Positions 24,794-33,079 are shown, counted from the first letter of the stretch. The stretch is DNA of 64,000 nucleotides from Lentzea alba (GCF_011067745.1 NZ_JAAMPJ010000014.1:62001-126000); one strand, 5' to 3'. Notes: a model not told the origin generated them from the letters alone. Program-made: numbers and translations.

Positions 24794-25618
24794 CTAAAGC
24801 ATGGCCAGCGGTTCCGGACCGTCCGGGGGAGGAAACGCCCGATCCAAATCCGCCAGGTCCTCTGAGGACAGCCGCAGCTCCAACGCCAGAGCGTTCTCCC
24901 GCACGTGCGCCACCGTCCCCGCCTTGGGAATGGCGTTCACGTACGGCAGCCGCAGCACCCAAGCCAGCGCCACCTGAGCAGGCGTGGCCCCGTGCCGCCC
25001 AGCCACCTCCGCCAGCACCGGCGACCCCAGCAACCGCCCCTGCTCGACGGGGGAGTACGCCATGACCGGCATCCCGACCGAAGCGTGCCACGGCAGCAGA
25101 TCGTGCTCAGGCCCCCGCCGCGACAGGTTGTAGAGGATCTGGTTGGTCTGGCAGAACCCCGGCAACGCCGTGAGCTCGCGCATGTCGGCCAGGTCCAGAT
25201 TGCTCACACCCCAGTGCCGGATCTTGCCGGCCGCCACCAGTTCCGCGAACCCGTCCACGGTCTGAGCGAGCGGTACAGAGCCCCGCCAGTGCAGCAGGTA
25301 CAGATCCAGCCGGTCGGTGCCCAGACGGCGCAGGCTGGCCTCACAGGCCCGCACAGCGCCCTGCGCGGAAGCGTTGGACGGCAGCACCTTCGACACGAGG
25401 AACACCTCGTCCCGGCGCCCGGCCACGGCCTCGCCGACGAGCGACTCGGCGGCGCCCGACCCGTACATCTCCGCGGTGTCGATCAGGGTCAGGCCGAGGT
25501 CGAGGCCGGCCCGCAGCGCCGCGATCTCGGAGGCGCGCGAAGCTGGGTTCTCGGCCATCATCCAGGTGCCCATGCCGAGCGCGGGGATGGTCTCACCGGA
25601 CGGCAGCGCGACAGTCAT
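24794..25618 (-). CDS. Aldo/keto reductase
   Basis: A 274-residue TIM-barrel NAD(P)H oxidoreductase of normal length. The catalytic tetrad region is clear: [11 protein letters not shown] (Asp, Tyr), LVSKVLPSN (Lys) and DLYLLHWRG (His). The cofactor end reads [21 protein letters not shown], the AKR pattern of prokaryotic members. It reduces aldehydes or ketones; the natural substrate is unknown. Start ATG 25618 is only 30 bp from the divergent VTT-protein start, so both may be leaderless or share a compact promoter. Long open frame upstream of this ATG is antisense noise. Confidence 0.93.
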   Translation of the reverse strand: MTVALPSGETIPALGMGTWMMAENPASRASEIAALRAGLDLGLTLIDTAEMYGSGAAESLVGEAVAGRRDEVFLVSKVLPSNASAQGAVRACEASLRRLGTDRLDLYLLHWRGSVPLAQTVDGFAELVAAGKIRHWGVSNLDLADMRELTALPGFCQTNQILYNLSRRGPEHDLLPWHASVGMPVMAYSPVEQGRLLGSPVLAEVAGRHGATPAQVALAWVLRLPYVNAIPKAGTVAHVRENALALELRLSSEDLADLDRAFPPPDGPEPLAML

Positions 25619-25648
25619 GCGTCCAAGCTTGCCGGGTACGTTGGTCTG

Positions 25649-26281
25649 ATGCGACGCGTGGGCCTCATTCTCCTGGTGCTGCTCGTCGTCGCACTGGCCG
25701 TCCTCGCCAACGTCATGGACATCCCGGACGGCGCGGGACTCCGTGAACTCGTCAGCCAAGCCGGAGCGGCGGCGCCGGTGGTCTTCGTGGCCGTCTGCGC
25801 GCTCGGCACGGCGGTGTTCTTCCCGAAACCGGTGCTCGCCACGGCGGCCGGGCTGTTGTTCGGCGTGGGGTGGGGGAGTGCGCTCGCGATCGCCGGGTTC
25901 ACGGCGGGTGCGCTGATCGCGTTCGGCATCGCCCGCTGGCTCGGCCGGGACGCGATCAAGGGATGGCTGGGGGAGCGGCTCAACACGCTTGAGCGGGTGT
26001 TCGCGCGCCGCGGTGTGGAGGCGACGCTCGTCATCAGGCTGCTGCCGATCCTGCCGTTCGCGCTCGCCAACTACGGCGCGGGTGTCACGGCGGTCAGGGG
26101 CAGGGACTTCGCGCTCGGCACGGCGCTCGGGCTGGTGCCGTCGACCGTGCTCGCCGCGGTGCTGGGGGACGCGCTGAGCGACCTCGGGTCGACCCGGTCG
26201 ATCGTGGCGCTGTCGATCTGGGCGGTGCTGGCGGCGGCGGGCGTGTGGTGGGGCCGCAACCTGGTGCTGCAGACCCGGTAG
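25649..26281 (+). CDS. VTT-domain (TVP38/TMEM64, DedA-like) membrane protein
   Basis: A 210-residue membrane protein with about five helices, beginning [16 protein letters not shown]. The VTT/SNARE-associated core is visible: [34 protein letters not shown] and [20 protein letters not shown], where the short re-entrant helix carries the family's conserved FALANY-like motif. Members of the DedA/TVP38 superfamily are thought to move lipids across membranes. The gene ends just before a bidirectional terminator shared with rbpA. Confidence 0.88.
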   Translation: MRRVGLILLVLLVVALAVLANVMDIPDGAGLRELVSQAGAAAPVVFVAVCALGTAVFFPKPVLATAAGLLFGVGWGSALAIAGFTAGALIAFGIARWLGRDAIKGWLGERLNTLERVFARRGVEATLVIRLLPILPFALANYGAGVTAVRGRDFALGTALGLVPSTVLAAVLGDALSDLGSTRSIVALSIWAVLAAAGVWWGRNLVLQTR

Positions 26282-26290
26282 GCGCGCAAA

Positions 26291-26321
26291 AAGCCGCCCC
26301 GGCGGGAGACCGGGACGGCTT
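26291..26321. terminator. Rho-independent terminator of rbpA, shared with VTT gene
   Basis: AAGCCGCCCCGG and CCGGGACGGCTT pair with one mismatch. On the minus strand the hairpin is followed by TTTTT, an intrinsic terminator for rbpA; on the plus strand it closes the VTT gene 10 bases after its stop. Confidence 0.9.
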
Positions 26322-26339
26322 GAAGCGTCTGCGAATCGA

Positions 26340-26684
26340 TCAGGCCGTGCGGGTGCGGCGTCCGCGAAGCTCTTCGAGGCGCTCGTCGAGCAGCTCCTCA
26401 AGCTCGGGGATGGACCGGCGCTCCAGGAGCATGTCCCAGTGCGTGCGCGGCGGCTTGACCTTCTTCACCTCCGGCTCGACCCCGTCGATGATCTTCGACT
26501 CGGTGCCGTGGAGACGGCATTCCCAGGTCGGCGGCAACTCGGCGTCGTCGGAGAACGGGACCTCGAAGTCGTGTCCCTTCGGGCAGGCGTACCGCGCTGC
26601 CCGGCGCGGAGCGAGATCGTGATTGCGGTCGGTCTCGTAGCTGACTGCTCCGAGCCGGCTTCCACGCAAAACGCGGTCGGCCAT
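26340..26684 (-). CDS. rbpA: RNA polymerase-binding protein RbpA
   Basis: A 114-residue actinobacterial transcription factor of normal length. [20 protein letters not shown] and the zinc-ribbon-like core [20 protein letters not shown] ... TWECRLHG are diagnostic; the C-terminal [20 protein letters not shown] is the sigma-interacting helix. RbpA binds RNA polymerase with the principal sigma factors and stabilises the open complex. AAAGGA precedes the ATG by 5 to 6 bases. A SigR-like promoter candidate lies upstream, fitting the known stress control of rbpA in Streptomyces. Confidence 0.97.
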   Translation of the reverse strand: MADRVLRGSRLGAVSYETDRNHDLAPRRAARYACPKGHDFEVPFSDDAELPPTWECRLHGTESKIIDGVEPEVKKVKPPRTHWDMLLERRSIPELEELLDERLEELRGRRTRTA

Positions 26685-26741
26685 GGCGGTGTCCTTTCGC
26701 TCGGCTCAGGGCCGGGGCCCAGGCTTCTTGCTCACCGTGTG

Positions 26742-26769
26742 CAACGCCCGGATTGCTCCGTTTGTTTCC
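26742..26769 (-). promoter_or_regulatory. SigR-type promoter candidate of rbpA
   Basis: Read on the minus strand, GGAAAC is followed after exactly 18 bases by GTTG. The oxidative-stress sigma factor SigR uses GGGAAT-N18-GTTG, and rbpA is a known SigR target in Streptomyces. The start would fall about 50 bases before the ATG. The rest of the 238-bp gap holds the tdk terminator. Confidence 0.5.
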
Positions 26770-26894
26770 GGCTCGCTCTCATGGTCGCCCACAGTGACGT
26801 CGTTCACTCGTCAACGAAGGCTTCCTACTAATGGATGCGATCGCCACAGGATCGTGACGCGTTATCAAGCTACTGTGCGCACGCGTCACTCTAA

Positions 26895-26930
26895 TGGCCT
26901 AGCCAACCCTGTGGGTAACCGCCTAGGCCA
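26895..26930 (-). terminator. Hairpin at the end of the thymidine kinase gene
   Basis: TGGCCTAG (26895-26902) and CTAGGCCA (26923-26930) pair perfectly, with an inner ACCC-TGT-GGGT stem. The stem includes the tdk stop codon. It is followed on the minus strand by TTAGAGT only, so termination is plausible rather than certain. Confidence 0.6.
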
Positions 26931-27678
26931 GACGCAGCTGGCCACTTTGTGCGACGTCAGGGCCCAAGTCACCCAACCGGAAGTGACGCCGGCAGAGCAC
27001 TTGGTAACGGACAGTAGTTTCCGTGGTATCGGTTACACCGTTGCTCTCTGTACCCGATCGGTGCTGTTCCGTGTCCGTCGCCGTGTCCGCGACCAGAACC
27101 GTGTCTCCGGCGCGAATCACTCGTCCGGCCCGCACCCGCGCGTTGAACCGTCCCGGCACCCCGCACCAGCACAGCACCTCCACCTGAATCGCCCTCAGTT
27201 CGTCCGCCAGTTCGAACAACCGCTGCGAGCCGGGGAACATCTCGCCGCGGAAGTCCGTGGCGAGTCCGAAGCAGTAGACGTCGACCTGGACGTCGTCCGC
27301 GAGTTCGGCGAGCTGTTCCACCTGCTCGGGGGACAGGAACTGGGCCTCGTCGACGATCAGGTAGTCCACCCGCCGGCCCTCGGCCCACTCGGCGCGGACC
27401 ATCTGGCGGAGATCGTCGTCGCGGATCTCCGCGGCTTCGCGGGTGATGCCGATCCGACTGGAGATCTGCGGCTGTCCCGACCGGTCGTGCCGCACCAGCA
27501 GCAGCCCGCGACGACCCTGCCGCGAGTTGTTGTGGTCGATCTGCAGCGCGAGCGTCGACTTGCCGCAGTCCATCGGGCCGAAGAAGAACTTGACGTGCCC
27601 GACCACCGGCGTCGACCGCCGGGAACCCGCGACAGGTACAGCGGAAAGGGCGTCTGTCGGATCGGGGAGGGCGTCCAC
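26923..27678 (-). CDS. tdk: Thymidine kinase, type II
   Basis: A 251-residue salvage enzyme that phosphorylates thymidine with ATP. P-loop GPMDCGKST lies near residues 34-42, the Walker B-like DEAQF motif follows in LIVDEAQFLSPEQVEQL, and the lasso/zinc region has LCWCGVPGRFNARV and LCRRHF near the end. The start GTG 27678 gives an N-terminal extension of about 25 residues before VVGHVKFFFGPMD, and a later start is possible. The C-terminal part (TATDTEQHRSGTESNG) is a low-complexity insert. The upstream gap 27679-28068 holds motif repeats but no gene. Confidence 0.95.
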   Translation of the reverse strand: MDALPDPTDALSAVPVAGSRRSTPVVGHVKFFFGPMDCGKSTLALQIDHNNSRQGRRGLLLVRHDRSGQPQISSRIGITREAAEIRDDDLRQMVRAEWAEGRRVDYLIVDEAQFLSPEQVEQLAELADDVQVDVYCFGLATDFRGEMFPGSQRLFELADELRAIQVEVLCWCGVPGRFNARVRAGRVIRAGDTVLVADTATDTEQHRSGTESNGVTDTTETTVRYQVLCRRHFRLGDLGPDVAQSGQLRLA

Positions 27679-27828
27679 GGCGGGTCACCCTAGTGCCTGG
27701 CTCCTGATCAACAGGAATCCCCATGGCGTAACCCCGCCCATCGATCGGCCCTTCGCGTCAACGTCGCAACTGTCAGCAGGTCATAGCCGCTACGCCGATC
27801 GACTAAACATCATCTCGACTCGACTGCA

Positions 27829-27853
27829 TCGATAACTTCAGTGTTGGCTGATT
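27829..27853. repeat. TTCAG-TGTTG motif, copy in the tdk-padR gap
   Basis: TCGATAACTTCAGTGTTG (27829-27846) followed by GCTGATT. The same 18 bases recur exactly at 27984-28001. The dyad form is CTTCAG-N6-CTGATT, with the right half decayed. Confidence 0.65.
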
Positions 27854-27983
27854 TGAACGGCGTGTCGGCGCGGCGCCGCGATCGAGGACCTCGGCCAGGA
27901 CGTCCCTGCTTGGCCGCACAGGCCGTGGACAGTTCCGATCGACGTTCGAACGGCCGCGCACCGCCAACAGGAGTCTAGTTAAC

Positions 27984-28008
27984 TCGATAACTTCAGTGTT
28001 GCCTAAAA
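27984..28008. repeat. TTCAG-TGTTG motif, copy upstream of padR
   Basis: Second exact copy of TCGATAACTTCAGTGTTG, followed by CCTAAAAT. TAAAAT (28004-28009) could be the -10 element of the padR promoter, so a factor bound here would cover the promoter. Confidence 0.65.
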
Positions 28009-28021
28009 TCAGGTCACCCGA

Positions 28022-28060
28022 GATATGCGGCTTCCCGATATAGCTCGCGCCGCGATATAT
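28022..28060 (+). promoter_or_regulatory. Clustered GATAT boxes before padR
   Basis: GATATG (28022), CGATATAG (28036-28043) and CGATATAT (28053-28060) lie 8 to 47 bases before the PadR start. Such AT-rich dyad-like boxes next to a PadR gene are typical autoregulatory sites; the exact operator is not resolved. Confidence 0.4.
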
Positions 28061-28068
28061 TCAACGAC

Positions 28069-28416
28069 ATGAGTGGTCGGGTCATGTCCGAGCAGACGTT
28101 CCTCGTGCTCACCGCGCTCGCGGAGGAGCCGTTGCACGGCTACGCGATCGTGCAGGCGGTGGAGCAGCTGTCCGAAGGGCGGATGGTGCTGAGGGTGGGC
28201 ACGCTTTACGGCGTGCTGGACCGGTTGGTGGCGGACGGGTTCGCCGAGCGCGACCGCGAAGAGGTGCATCAGGGGCGGCTGCGGCGCTACTACAAGCTCA
28301 CCGACTCCGGTGTGCGGGCGTTGCAGGCGGAAGTCGCGAGGCTCAGCGCGAACGTGCGGGCGGCCTCGGCGGTGCTGAGGGGGAGGGGCGTCCAGGCATG
28401 GGCGAACAAGGCGTGA
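28069..28416 (+). CDS. PadR-family transcriptional regulator
   Basis: A 115-residue winged-helix regulator, ATG 28069 (an in-frame ATG at 28084 is an alternative). The PadR signature is complete: EQTFLVLTALAEEPLHGYAI, VLRVGTLYGVLDRLVADGF and RRYYKLTDSGVRALQAEV. PadR proteins usually repress neighbouring membrane or efflux genes until a ligand binds. It overlaps by GTGA with the first of two HAAS-domain membrane proteins, the standard PadR-HAAS arrangement, in which the membrane protein modulates the regulator. Confidence 0.93.
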   Translation: MSGRVMSEQTFLVLTALAEEPLHGYAIVQAVEQLSEGRMVLRVGTLYGVLDRLVADGFAERDREEVHQGRLRRYYKLTDSGVRALQAEVARLSANVRAASAVLRGRGVQAWANKA

Positions 28417-29285
28417 GCAACCTCGAGCGGCGGTATCGCGCGCTGCTGAAGGTCCTGCCGCGGTGGTACCGGGAGGACCGCGAGGAGGAGATGGTCGGGA
28501 TCTTCCTCGCGGACCGCACGGACGAGCTCGACCTGGAGCACAGCTGGCCGGGGTGGGGCGAGACGGCGGCGGTGCTCGGCCTGGCGGCCAGGACGCACCT
28601 GGCGGCCGGAGCGGCGCTCGCCACCGTGCCGGCCAAGGTCGTGTGGCGCGGGGAGGTCGTGCGCGCGATGGGTCTGTTCGGGCTGCTGCTGAGCGTGTAC
28701 TTCGCGGGCATGTTCATCACGAGCATGGCCTACGCCCACCGCCACCCGGAGATCGTCGGCGGGCTCACGTGGACGCGCGTGTTCGACGTGCTGCCGATCG
28801 CGGCCTTCATCGCGTTGCTGGCCGGGAAGCGGACGCCGGCCAAGGTGATGGCGGCGCTCGCGGTGTTGCCGGGTCTGGTCGCGTTGGTGGATCCGATCCG
28901 GATGGGCGTGTGGGCGCTGTACCAGCTGCCGGCACTGGTGACGTTCGCGTGTCTGTGCCTGGGTTTTCACCGGGAGGCGCCGACACCGGACGCCCGCCGG
29001 TTCGGATGGTGGGGCGGGGGAGCGTTGGTGCTCGGCCTGTTCACCGGGTTCGCGAGCGGGCTCGGGCTGGTGGTGGTCGTGCTGACGGTCGTGATCGTGC
29101 GCGTGGTGGCGTTCGTGCGCCGTGACTTCGTGCTGGGCCGGGCGCTGTCGCTGCTGGCCGTGCTGGAGGTGGGGCCGATCGCGTTCCCGCTGCTCGGGGG
29201 AGAGACCTGGGGGATCGCGCTCGGGCTGTTGGTGCTGGTCGTGATCTGCGCGCTGGCGCCGGTGCGGAAACCGCGAGTGGCGTGA
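28413..29285 (+). CDS. HAAS-domain membrane protein, first of tandem pair
   Basis: A 290-residue protein from GTG 28413, whose GTGA overlaps the PadR stop; the in-frame GTG chosen matches the start of the paralogue downstream (NLERRYRALL), so the ORF start at 28398 is unlikely. Residues 1-75 form an N-terminal HAAS-like domain (VLPRWYREDREEEMVG, ELDLEHSWPGWGETAAV), the rest some eight hydrophobic helices. HAAS domains accompany PadR regulators and are thought to relay membrane signals to them. The next gene starts inside its stop codon, so the three genes are one operon. Confidence 0.82.
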   Translation: MSNLERRYRALLKVLPRWYREDREEEMVGIFLADRTDELDLEHSWPGWGETAAVLGLAARTHLAAGAALATVPAKVVWRGEVVRAMGLFGLLLSVYFAGMFITSMAYAHRHPEIVGGLTWTRVFDVLPIAAFIALLAGKRTPAKVMAALAVLPGLVALVDPIRMGVWALYQLPALVTFACLCLGFHREAPTPDARRFGWWGGGALVLGLFTGFASGLGLVVVVLTVVIVRVVAFVRRDFVLGRALSLLAVLEVGPIAFPLLGGETWGIALGLLVLVVICALAPVRKPRVA

Positions 29286-30169
29286 ACAACCTGGAGCGCC
29301 GGTATCGCGCGCTGCTGAGGGTGTTGCCGCGGTGGTACCGGGAGGACCGCGAGGAGGAGATGGTCGGGCTGTTCCTGGTGGAGCGGACCGACGAGCTGGA
29401 CCTGGAGCACAGCTGGCCGGGCTGGGGCGAGACGTGGGCGACGCTGGCGCTGGCGGTCCGGACGCGGTTCGCGGCCGTGAGCGCGCCGGCGCGGGTGGTG
29501 CGCCAAGGCGAGGTCGTGCGGTGGCTGGGTGTGCTGGGGTTGTTGCTGGGCCTCAAGTTCATCGTGCACGCGGTCTACAGCGAGATCTTCCTGCGGGTGA
29601 CCGAGGAGTTCGTGCCGCCGCTGCAGTGGGTGGTCTTCAGCAACGTCAGTCCGCTGGTGGCGCTCGTGTTGTTGGTGCGCGGACAGCGGACGTGGGCGAA
29701 GGTCGTGGCGGGCGTGGTGTTGCTGCCGTGGCTGTTCACCGTGCTGACGGATCCGGGTCCGGCGGGGCTGGCGAGCGTGCTGTGGCAGCTGCCGGGGTTG
29801 GTGGCGTTCGTGTGCCTGTGCCTGGGTTTCCACCAGGAAGCGCCGACACCCGACGCGAAGGCGATGCTCTGGTGGGGTGGGGGAGCGGTGCTGGTGGGCG
29901 GCGCGGAACTGGGCGCGGGGTGGTTCGGCCCGATCGTGCTGCCGGCCGTGGTGCTCGCCGTCAGGCTCTGGGCCTACGCGCGCGGGGAAGTGTCCCTGGG
30001 GCGGGCGCTGTCGCTGTTCGCGGTGCTGTTCCTGCCGGACGCTGTGGCGAACTACCTGAGGCTGCCGGGGGAGTGGGCGGCGTCCGTGCTGGTGGCGGCG
30101 GCGCTGTGGGTGGTCAGCGCCGCCGCTCCGGTCAGACGAGCGTCGGTTCTGGGTTCCCGACTGCCTTGA
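29282..30169 (+). CDS. HAAS-domain membrane protein, second of tandem pair
   Basis: A 295-residue paralogue of the preceding protein, starting with GTG inside the GTGA overlap. The N-terminal domain is almost identical (NLERRYRALLRVLPRWYRED, ELDLEHSWPGWGETWATL), also at the DNA level, whereas the membrane part has diverged while keeping LPGLVAFVCLCLGFHQEAPT versus LPALVTFACLCLGFHREAPT. This marks a recent tandem duplication with different membrane sensors. The end overlaps the convergent MFS gene by 38 bp. Confidence 0.82.
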   Translation: MNNLERRYRALLRVLPRWYREDREEEMVGLFLVERTDELDLEHSWPGWGETWATLALAVRTRFAAVSAPARVVRQGEVVRWLGVLGLLLGLKFIVHAVYSEIFLRVTEEFVPPLQWVVFSNVSPLVALVLLVRGQRTWAKVVAGVVLLPWLFTVLTDPGPAGLASVLWQLPGLVAFVCLCLGFHQEAPTPDAKAMLWWGGGAVLVGGAELGAGWFGPIVLPAVVLAVRLWAYARGEVSLGRALSLFAVLFLPDAVANYLRLPGEWAASVLVAAALWVVSAAAPVRRASVLGSRLP

Positions 30170-31541
30170 TGGCCCGGCGGACGGGCACGAAGATCAGCAG
30201 GACGAAGCCGGCGACGAAGAAGATGATCAGGGCGAGGATGGCGGGGCGCAGGCTGCCGGTGGCCTGCCCGACGCCGGCGAACACCAGCGGGCCGAGCCAG
30301 CTGGTGGAGCGCTCGCCGACCTCGTAGAGCGAGAAGTACTGCGCCTCGCGGCCGGGCGGCACCATCTGGCTGAAGAGGCTGCGGGACAAGGCGTTCGTGC
30401 CGCCGAGCACGATGCCGATGCCCGCGGCGACGAAGTAGAACTGCAGCTCGTCGCCCGCGCGCACGAAGAACGCCGCGGTGATCACGACGATCCACACGAC
30501 CAGGGAACCCAGGATCGTCTTCTTGGCGCCGACGCGCTTGGCCACGAAGCCGTGCAGCAGGCCGCCGAGGAACGCGACGAACTGGACGATCAGGATCACC
30601 GTGATCAGCGTCGACTGCGAGAACTTGAGCTCGACGCTGCCGTACTGGGCGGAGACGTTCGCGACGGTGGCGATGCCGTCGGTGTAGATCAGGTAGGTGC
30701 CGAGGAACGCGAGTGTGAGCGGGAACGCCTTGGCCTGCTTGAAGGTTGTGGCGAGTTCCTTGAACCCGCCGGAGATGACCGAGGCGCCGTGTTCGCGGCC
30801 GTGCGGTGCCTGGTGCTCGGTGAGGGCGCGCAGTGGGATGATCGTGAACGCGGCCCACCAGATGCCGGAGATGACGAACGCGATGCGGGCGGAGTCGCTC
30901 CCGGTGATGCCGAGCGCGGGGGCGGACAGCGTGATGCCGAGCTGGATCGCCAGTGCCACACCGCCGCCGAGGTAGCCGAACGCCCAGCCCCGGCTGGAGA
31001 CGCCGTCGCGTTCGTCGGGTGTCGCGATCTCGGGCAGGAAGGCGTAGTAGACGACGACGCTGGAGCCGTAGCAGATGTTGGCGATGACGAAGAGCAGGAC
31101 GCCGAGCTTCCAGTTGGTGCCTTCGACGGTCGCGAGCGCGATGGTCGCGGCGGAGCCGGTGAAGGCGAAGAAGCCGAGCATCTTCTTCTTGTTCTGGGTG
31201 CGGTCGGCGATGGCGCCCATGACCGGCAGCACGAGGACCTGGATCACGGTCGCGAGGGAGAGCAGGTAGCCCCACATCGAGCCGACGGGGAACTGCAGTC
31301 CGGCGATCGCGACGTCGCAGTGGTCGAACGCGTTGTCGTTGGCGCAGGGGTTCGTGCCGTTGAGCGCGGTGTCCGCCTTGGCGGCGTTGGTCGCGACGCT
31401 CATGAGGTACAGCGAGAAGAAGACGGTGATCACGGACGTGGGGAACACGGAGTTCGCCACGTCGTACCAGACCCAGCCGCGTTGTTCCTTGCGGCGGCCG
31501 GTGGTGTTGGCGTCGGCGGCGTCGTCGCCCTTGACCTTCAT
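30132..31541 (-). CDS. MFS transporter, UMF1/Atg22-like
   Basis: A 469-residue membrane protein with about 12 helices. The first helix region WVWYDVANSVFPTSVITVFF and motif GAIADRTQNKKKMLGFFAF, then EIATPDERDGVSSRGWAFGY, are typical of the UMF1/Atg22-like family of the major facilitator superfamily. Fungal Atg22 exports amino acids from vacuoles; bacterial members are uncharacterised. The gene is 55 bp behind GDPD on the same strand and might be co-transcribed with it, suggesting export or uptake linked to lipid breakdown, which is only an inference. Confidence 0.88.
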   Translation of the reverse strand: MKVKGDDAADANTTGRRKEQRGWVWYDVANSVFPTSVITVFFSLYLMSVATNAAKADTALNGTNPCANDNAFDHCDVAIAGLQFPVGSMWGYLLSLATVIQVLVLPVMGAIADRTQNKKKMLGFFAFTGSAATIALATVEGTNWKLGVLLFVIANICYGSSVVVYYAFLPEIATPDERDGVSSRGWAFGYLGGGVALAIQLGITLSAPALGITGSDSARIAFVISGIWWAAFTIIPLRALTEHQAPHGREHGASVISGGFKELATTFKQAKAFPLTLAFLGTYLIYTDGIATVANVSAQYGSVELKFSQSTLITVILIVQFVAFLGGLLHGFVAKRVGAKKTILGSLVVWIVVITAAFFVRAGDELQFYFVAAGIGIVLGGTNALSRSLFSQMVPPGREAQYFSLYEVGERSTSWLGPLVFAGVGQATGSLRPAILALIIFFVAGFVLLIFVPVRRAIKAVGNPEPTLV

Positions 31542-31595
31542 GACGGCGGACTGTACTTGTCCGCCGACACGTCCAATGATCGACTGTCCAACCTG

Positions 31596-32357
31596 TTACC
31601 AGCTGTTGCGCGACCGGAGTACTTCGCGCAGGAGATCGGGCCGGTCGGTCACCAGTCCGTCGACGCCGAGATCGAGCAGGGCGCGCATGTCGGCCTCGTC
31701 GTCGATCGTCCACACGTGCACTTCGAGGTCCCTGCGGTGGGCTGCCTGGACGAACTTCCGGTCGACGATCTTGAGTCGGCCCTGGCTCACGGGCACCTGG
31801 GCGACCTGTCCGCGCACGGCGAGTCCGGCGAACGGGATCCGGCCGGCGGCCCAGAGCGCGCCGGCCGAGCGCGGTCCCATGGACGTCAGCAGGCCGGGTC
31901 CGCCCTGGCGGCGCAGCCGGGCGAGGCGGTTGTCCGAGAAGCTCGCGAGGCAGACCCGTTGCAGGGCCTTGGCCTTGCGCAGCAGCGTGATGATCGGTTC
32001 GACGGCGCTGTCGGCTTTGACGTCGATGTTGAAGAACGTCTCCGGGAGCTCCTCGAGGACGTCGGCGAGGCGGGCGATGGGTTCGCGGCCGCCGACGCGG
32101 GCCTGGCGCACCTCGGTCCAGGGCAGGTCGGCGACGGGACCTTGGGCGTCGGTGGTGCGGTCGAGGGTGTGGTCGTGGTGCACGACGACTTCGCCGTCGG
32201 AGGTGGCGTGCACGTCGGTCTCGATGTAGCGGTAGCCCTCCTGCACGGCGCGGCGGAACGAACTCAGCGAGTTCTCCATGCCCGTCAGATCGTCGACGTG
32301 CCAGCCGCGGTGGGCGAAGGCGCGGGGGCGCGGGCCTGCGAGGTACGGGTGGGTCAC
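31596..32357 (-). CDS. Glycerophosphodiester phosphodiesterase
   Basis: A 253-residue cytoplasmic GDPD. GTG 32357 is preferred: it is the codon just before THPYLAGPRPRAFAHRG, and the longer frame to 32456 adds a Lys-rich, unlikely leader. Catalytic residues are intact: HRG near residue 16, the metal-binding Glu in MENSLSSF, IETDVH with the second metal acid, and VVHHDHTLDRTT. It cleaves deacylated phospholipid diesters to sn-glycerol-3-phosphate and an alcohol. A TTCAG dyad in the presumed promoter spacer suggests specific repression. Confidence 0.93.
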   Translation of the reverse strand: MTHPYLAGPRPRAFAHRGWHVDDLTGMENSLSSFRRAVQEGYRYIETDVHATSDGEVVVHHDHTLDRTTDAQGPVADLPWTEVRQARVGGREPIARLADVLEELPETFFNIDVKADSAVEPIITLLRKAKALQRVCLASFSDNRLARLRRQGGPGLLTSMGPRSAGALWAAGRIPFAGLAVRGQVAQVPVSQGRLKIVDRKFVQAAHRRDLEVHVWTIDDEADMRALLDLGVDGLVTDRPDLLREVLRSRNSW

Positions 32358-32434
32358 GGCCCCGAGTCTGCCTGGCGGCGGTGGCTTCGGGGTGGACAGT
32401 GGGTGGCGAGCCACTTTCTTCTTGTTCTCTATTG

Positions 32435-32452
32435 CTTCAGTGTTGCCTGAAG
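32435..32452 (-). promoter_or_regulatory. Perfect TTCAG dyad in the GDPD promoter region
   Basis: CTTCAG-TGTTGC-CTGAAG is a perfect inverted repeat with 6-base spacer. On the minus strand TTGACT overlaps its left end and AATAGA follows 17 bases later, so the dyad lies in the promoter spacer as a repressor site would. It is the best-formed of four related copies in the window. The remaining gap to 32735 has no other gene. Confidence 0.6.
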
Positions 32453-32735
32453 TCAAGCCTCTCGGCCGTTCCGTTCACAGGTAACTCTCGAATCAACAAC
32501 GCAACGGAACCCAGGAGCACCCTTCGCCCTCGAAGGGGTCGAGGAAGCTGGGTAGGGGAGAAGTAGTTGAAAAGCGATCAATCGAGGCAGGCGCCCCGTC
32601 AATCAACGCAAAACAACGAAACCCCACCCGAAAGCAGCACCAATGGCGCTACCGGTACTGTCCGGTTCCCTACGAAGGTCGGGCTTTCTGGCGCGTCGCT
32701 GGAGACCACCCGCCGCCATTCGCTACCGTCGCGCG

Positions 32736-32753
32736 CCATGGAGCGCTCCATGG
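32736..32753. promoter_or_regulatory. Perfect 18-bp palindrome across the Zn-finger gene start
   Basis: CCATGGAGCGCTCCATGG reads identically on both strands and contains two ATGs (32738, 32750). The core TGGAGCGCTCCA resembles the CebR/LacI operator TGGGAGCGCTCCCA. TACCGT (32724-32729) 8 bases before the first ATG suggests a leaderless transcript, so a bound repressor would block the start site. Confidence 0.5.
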
Positions 32754-33079
32754 AGGCGGATGAGCCCAGGCACTGCGCGTGGTGCGGGCGGCGGTTGCCG
32801 GGGAGTGGGCGGATAGGCCGGCCGAGGCGGTACTGCGCGCAGCCGTGTCGTCAGCGTGCCTACGAGCGCAGGGCGGCGTTGCAGCGTGGCGGGCTGCCGG
32901 AGGACGCGGTGGTGTTGTCCACCGCGGAGCTGGCTGACCTGCAGGACAGGTTGTTCCAGCTGCGGTGTGCGGCGGAGGACGTGGTGACGGCGGCGCAGGA
33001 CGGGGCCGAGAACGAGGAGCTGCGGAAACTGGCCGCGGAGCTGGTGGAGTCGGCGAAAGGCTTGGAGCGGCTCAGGTGA
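32738..33079 (+). CDS. Small Cys-rich (Zn-finger-like) protein
   Basis: A 113-residue protein from ATG 32738 (or ATG 32750). The N-terminus has CAWCGRRLPGSGRIGRPRRY followed by CAQPCRQRAYERR, a C-x2-C...C-x3-C zinc-binding pattern rich in Arg, seen in many actinobacterial small proteins of unknown role, possibly DNA binding. The rest is an acidic coiled-coil-like helix (LADLQDRLFQLRCAAEDVVT). The open frame runs upstream to a TTG at 32567 with GGGGAG 9 bases before it, but the 57 extra codons are AT-rich and unlike the gene, so I reject that start with some doubt. Function unknown. Confidence 0.75.
   Translation: MERSMEADEPRHCAWCGRRLPGSGRIGRPRRYCAQPCRQRAYERRAALQRGGLPEDAVVLSTAELADLQDRLFQLRCAAEDVVTAAQDGAENEELRKLAAELVESAKGLERLR

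Noticed and set aside
24905-25648. Upstream extension of the VTT protein frame
   Set aside because: Antisense to the aldo/keto reductase; the hydrophobic N-terminus begins at 25649.
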